DNA of 6,563 nt, from assembly GCA_021732545.1 (NCBI GenBank), contig JAKFUW010000089.1, positions 1 to 6,563 of the forward strand, read 5' to 3'. The DNA comes from Alphaproteobacteria bacterium (GTDB lineage Bacteria > Pseudomonadota > Alphaproteobacteria > Rickettsiales > UBA3002). Under the pieces are notes generated by a model. That model searched no databases. It had not been told where the DNA came from and saw only the letters and a list, made by a program, of their open reading frames with translations. Below, piece by piece: positions 4,133 to 6,563 of this stretch. Every line of letters starts with the position of its first letter. Position 1 is the first letter of the stretch. A program made the translations under genes and the position numbers.

Positions 4133-6563
4133 TTACTTCTCCACCAACGCCGCTTGCGCCGCAGCAAGCCGTGCAATCGGCACGCGATAAGGTGAGCAGG
4201 ACACATAATGGAGGCCGATTTTCTGACAAAAATGAATTGAGGCAGGGTCGCCGCCATGTTCGCCGCAAATGCCAAGCTTGATATTTGGTCGCGCCGCGCG
4301 GCCACGCTGCGCACCGATTTCCACCAACTCGCCCACGCCCTCTTGGTCGAGCGTCACAAACGGATCCGATTCCAGCACACCGCTGCGTTTATAGGGCTCG
4401 AGGAACGACGCCGCATCGTCGCGACTGATGCCAAGCGTGGTTTGGGTGAGATCGTTGGTGCCGAAGCTAAAAAATTCGGCATGCTCGGCAATGTCGCCTG
4501 CACGCAATGCCGCACGCGGCAACTCGATCATGGTGCCCACCAAATAATCCACCCGCGAGCCGACTTCTGTGAATACTTTTTCAGCCGTGTCATCAATCAG
4601 CGCTTTCAAAATTTTAAGTTCCTTTGCGTTCATCACCAACGGAATCATAATTTCGGGCAGCACCGAAGTTCCCCCCTGCGTGAGCGCAATGCGCTCACTT
4701 CCTCCCCCCGCATGCGGAGGGAGATTAGGTGGGGGGAAAGCCACATGACACGCCGCTTCAAAAATCGCCCGCGCTTGCATCGCATAAATTTCAGGGTATG
4801 AAATCCCCAAACGGCATCCACGATGACCCAGCATCGGATTAGATTCCGCCAGTTGCGCTGCGCGCGCTTTCACATCATCCACACTAATGCCTGCGGCTTT
4901 CGCAACTTGCGCCATATCGGCCTCGGTATGGGGTAAAAATTCGTGCAGCGGTGGGTCGAGCAGGCGAATGGTAACAGGCAGGCCTTCCATCACTTTGAAA
5001 ATTTCGATGAAGTCTTGGCGTTGCATTGGTAATAATTTGGCCAGCGCTTTTTCGCGATCTTTTTTACTGTTCGCCACAATCATCTCGCGCACAGCGGTGA
5101 TGCGCTGCGCATCAAAAAACATATGTTCGGTGCGGCATAAACCAATGCCTTGCGCACCAAAGCGACGTGCATTGGCAGCATCAAGTGGAGTTTCGGCGTT
5201 GGTGCGAACCTGCATGGTGCGCACGGCATCCGCCCATTCCATCACCTTGGAAAAATCACCCGATAAATCGGGCTGAATCGTATCGACATGCCCCAGCATC
5301 ACTTCGCCGGTTGAGCCATTAAGCGTTAGTTCATCACCTTCTTTGATCGTGCGGCTACCGACTGTGAATTGCTTGGCTTTATAATCGACGCGCAATTCGC
5401 CTGCGCCCGATACACAGCATTTGCCCATGCCGCGCGCAACCACGGCGGCGTGGCTTGTCATCCCGCCGCGTGCCGTGAGAATGCCTTGCGCGGCGTGCAT
5501 GCCATGAATATCTTCGGGGCTGGTTTCAATCCGCACCAAAATCACGGGCCCAAACTTCGACTGCGTTTCCGCGTCTTCCGCCGAAAACACCACCTTGCCT
5601 GAAGCAGCCCCTGGGCTTGCTGGCAGGCCTTTGGTGATCACCGTGCGTGGTGCTTTAGGGTCAAGCATCGGGTGCAAGAGTTGATCGAGCGCGGCAGGGT
5701 CTAACCGCTTAAGCGCTTGCTCTTTGGTGATCAATCCTTCATCCACCATATCGACTGCAATTTTGAGCGCAGCCTTGGCAGTGCGTTTACCATTGCGGGT
5801 TTGCAGCATCCATAATTTGTGATGCTGCACGGTGAATTCAATGTCTTGCATATCGCGGTAATGGGCTTCGAGTTTTTGATAAATATCCACCAGCTGGCCA
5901 TAAACTTCAGGCATCACTTCTTCCATCGCGGGCAGATTACTTCCATGCTCGTTTTTTCCGGCCACGGTAATTTGTTGCGGCGTGCGGATACCTGCCACCA
6001 CATCTTCACCTTGCGCATTGACCAGATATTCACCGTAAAATTGTTTTGCGCCTGTCGATGGATTACGCGTGAACGCCACGCCCGTTGCGCTGGTTTCGCC
6101 CATATTGCCAAACACCATCGCTTGAATATTCACGGCTGTTCCCCACGCGGCAGGGATATCATGCAGTGCGCGATAGGTTTTTGCGCGCGGGTTCATCCAG
6201 CTATCAAACACCGCATGAATGGCACCTTGCAACTGCTCGTGCACATCTTGCGGGAACGGACGGCCAGCTTCTTGTTCGACGATTTCTTTATAGCGGCTGA
6301 CGAGTTCTTTCAAATCATCCGCACTCAAATCGGTATCTTGCAACACGTCGCTATCTTGTTTGAGCATCTCCAATTGGTCTTCAAATAAATGATGCTCCAC
6401 CCCCATCACCACATCGGCATACATCTGAATGAAACGGCGATAGGAATCATAGGCAAAGCGTGCATTGCCGGTGCGCGCCGTCATCGCTTCGACCGTGATG
6501 TCATTTAACCCTAAATTCAAAATCGTATCCATCATGCCGGGCATGGATGCGCGCGCCCGAGCG
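4133..6563 (-). CDS. ppdK: Pyruvate, phosphate dikinase (5' end off the right edge)
   Basis: PPDK interconverts pyruvate + ATP + Pi and PEP + AMP + PPi in the cytosol, for gluconeogenesis or PPi-dependent glycolysis. The frame is open to the window edge and reads ARARAS before MPGMMDT, as inside PPDK (family ARASMPGMMDT), so the Met at 6544 is internal and about 90 N-terminal residues are missing. Numbering from that Met: ATP-grasp part 1-255 with NMGETSATGVAFTRNPSTG and LQTRNGKRTA; swivelling domain with the catalytic His365 in GGMTSHAAVVARG (codon near 5450), preceded by the Thr/Ser residues targeted by the regulatory kinase in this family; PEP/pyruvate barrel from about 440, with GLCRTEHMFF, GTNDLTQTTLG and the catalytic Cys760 in CGEHGGDP (codon 4265-4267). 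The end, ARLAAAQAALVEK, matches the family C-terminus. Residues 603-626 are an extra Pro/Gly-rich insert encoded by a palindromic element; all catalytic motifs remain, so the enzyme is probably active. Confidence 0.96.
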   Translation of the reverse strand, partial: ARARASMPGMMDTILNLGLNDITVEAMTARTGNARFAYDSYRRFIQMYADVVMGVEHHLFEDQLEMLKQDSDVLQDTDLSADDLKELVSRYKEIVEQEAGRPFPQDVHEQLQGAIHAVFDSWMNPRAKTYRALHDIPAAWGTAVNIQAMVFGNMGETSATGVAFTRNPSTGAKQFYGEYLVNAQGEDVVAGIRTPQQITVAGKNEHGSNLPAMEEVMPEVYGQLVDIYQKLEAHYRDMQDIEFTVQHHKLWMLQTRNGKRTAKAALKIAVDMVDEGLITKEQALKRLDPAALDQLLHPMLDPKAPRTVITKGLPASPGAASGKVVFSAEDAETQSKFGPVILVRIETSPEDIHGMHAAQGILTARGGMTSHAAVVARGMGKCCVSGAGELRVDYKAKQFTVGSRTIKEGDELTLNGSTGEVMLGHVDTIQPDLSGDFSKVMEWADAVRTMQVRTNAETPLDAANARRFGAQGIGLCRTEHMFFDAQRITAVREMIVANSKKDREKALAKLLPMQRQDFIEIFKVMEGLPVTIRLLDPPLHEFLPHTEADMAQVAKAAGISVDDVKARAAQLAESNPMLGHRGCRLGISYPEIYAMQARAIFEAACHVAFPPPNLPPHAGGGSERIALTQGGTSVLPEIMIPLVMNAKELKILKALIDDTAEKVFTEVGSRVDYLVGTMIELPRAALRAGDIAEHAEFFSFGTNDLTQTTLGISRDDAASFLEPYKRSGVLESDPFVTLDQEGVGELVEIGAQRGRAARPNIKLGICGEHGGDPASIHFCQKIGLHYVSCSPYRVPIARLAAAQAALVEK
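4669..4738 (-). repeat. Palindromic element inserted in frame in ppdK
   Basis: TTCCCCCC (4669-4676) and GGGGGGAA (4731-4738) are perfect 8-bp terminal inverted repeats. Within them lie two further palindromes: GTGAGCGC/GCGCTCAC (4680-4687 and 4691-4698, loop AAT), and 4702-4723, centred on GCATGC with 10 of 11 positions paired. On the coding strand it reads FPPPNLPPHAGGGS followed by ERIALTQGGT (residues 603-626), 72 bases and no stop. Between the conserved EAA helix and PEIMIPLV strand, PPDKs normally have about a dozen residues; here there are 31. The CCCCCACCTAATCTCCC and GCATGCGGGGGGAGG parts resemble GC-rich palindromic repeats dispersed in alphaproteobacterial genomes (from memory, not searched). 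Confidence 0.75.

Noticed and set aside
5819..6388. 189-codon frame on the plus strand opposite ppdK
   Set aside because: It is antisense to well-conserved PPDK sequence, rich in His, Phe and Cys with no recognisable motif and no ribosome binding site. The same holds for 4256-4801 and 4887-5276.
6542..6544. ATG that could be taken as the PPDK start
   Set aside because: The frame stays open upstream and reads ARARAS, matching the conserved ARASMPGMMDT block inside PPDK. The real start is beyond the window.

Overview
The window looks like chromosomal DNA of an alphaproteobacterium, probably from a less-studied lineage. I infer this from a bacterial-type pyruvate phosphate dikinase (PPDK), a textbook full-length CtrA box (TTAA-N7-TTAAC) and a GC-rich palindromic element inserted in frame in the PPDK gene, in the manner of Rickettsia palindromic elements. 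No tRNA, rRNA, CRISPR array, transposase or phage gene is visible, and the genus cannot be fixed from the sequence alone.

Layout from left to right. (1) 1-646, minus: the first 215 residues of a protein that runs off the left edge. It has a peptidoglycan-binding-like half motif but no signal peptide. (2) 647-952: an AT-rich divergent promoter region with a candidate Pho-box promoter facing left and a CtrA-type box facing the RTX gene. (3) 953-2548, plus: a complete 531-residue RTX protein with about 41 calcium-binding nonapeptides and a serralysin-like C-terminal domain, a likely type I secretion substrate, closed by a strong terminator. (4) 2725-3375, plus: an OmpA-family periplasmic protein with a signal peptide, a Pro-rich linker and a peptidoglycan-binding domain but no beta-barrel. 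(5) 3376-3585: a 125-bp imperfect palindrome that folds best as a plus-strand RNA, then a terminator that overlaps the stop codon of the next, convergent gene. (6) 3586-4071, minus: a stand-alone response-regulator receiver protein. (7) 4133-6563, minus: PPDK, lacking its first 90 or so residues at the right edge.

ppdK and the receiver gene are codirectional, 61 bp apart with no terminator between them, so they may be cotranscribed; the receiver has its own strong Shine-Dalgarno site. Three products relate to the envelope or cell exterior (PG-binding-like protein, RTX protein, OmpA-like protein), but they have separate transcription signals and nothing shows that they form one system. The observations most worth following are the palindromic element translated within PPDK, the 125-bp hairpin after the OmpA-like gene, the higher-order repeat and four cysteines of the RTX protein, and the CtrA and Pho-type sites in the divergent promoter region.
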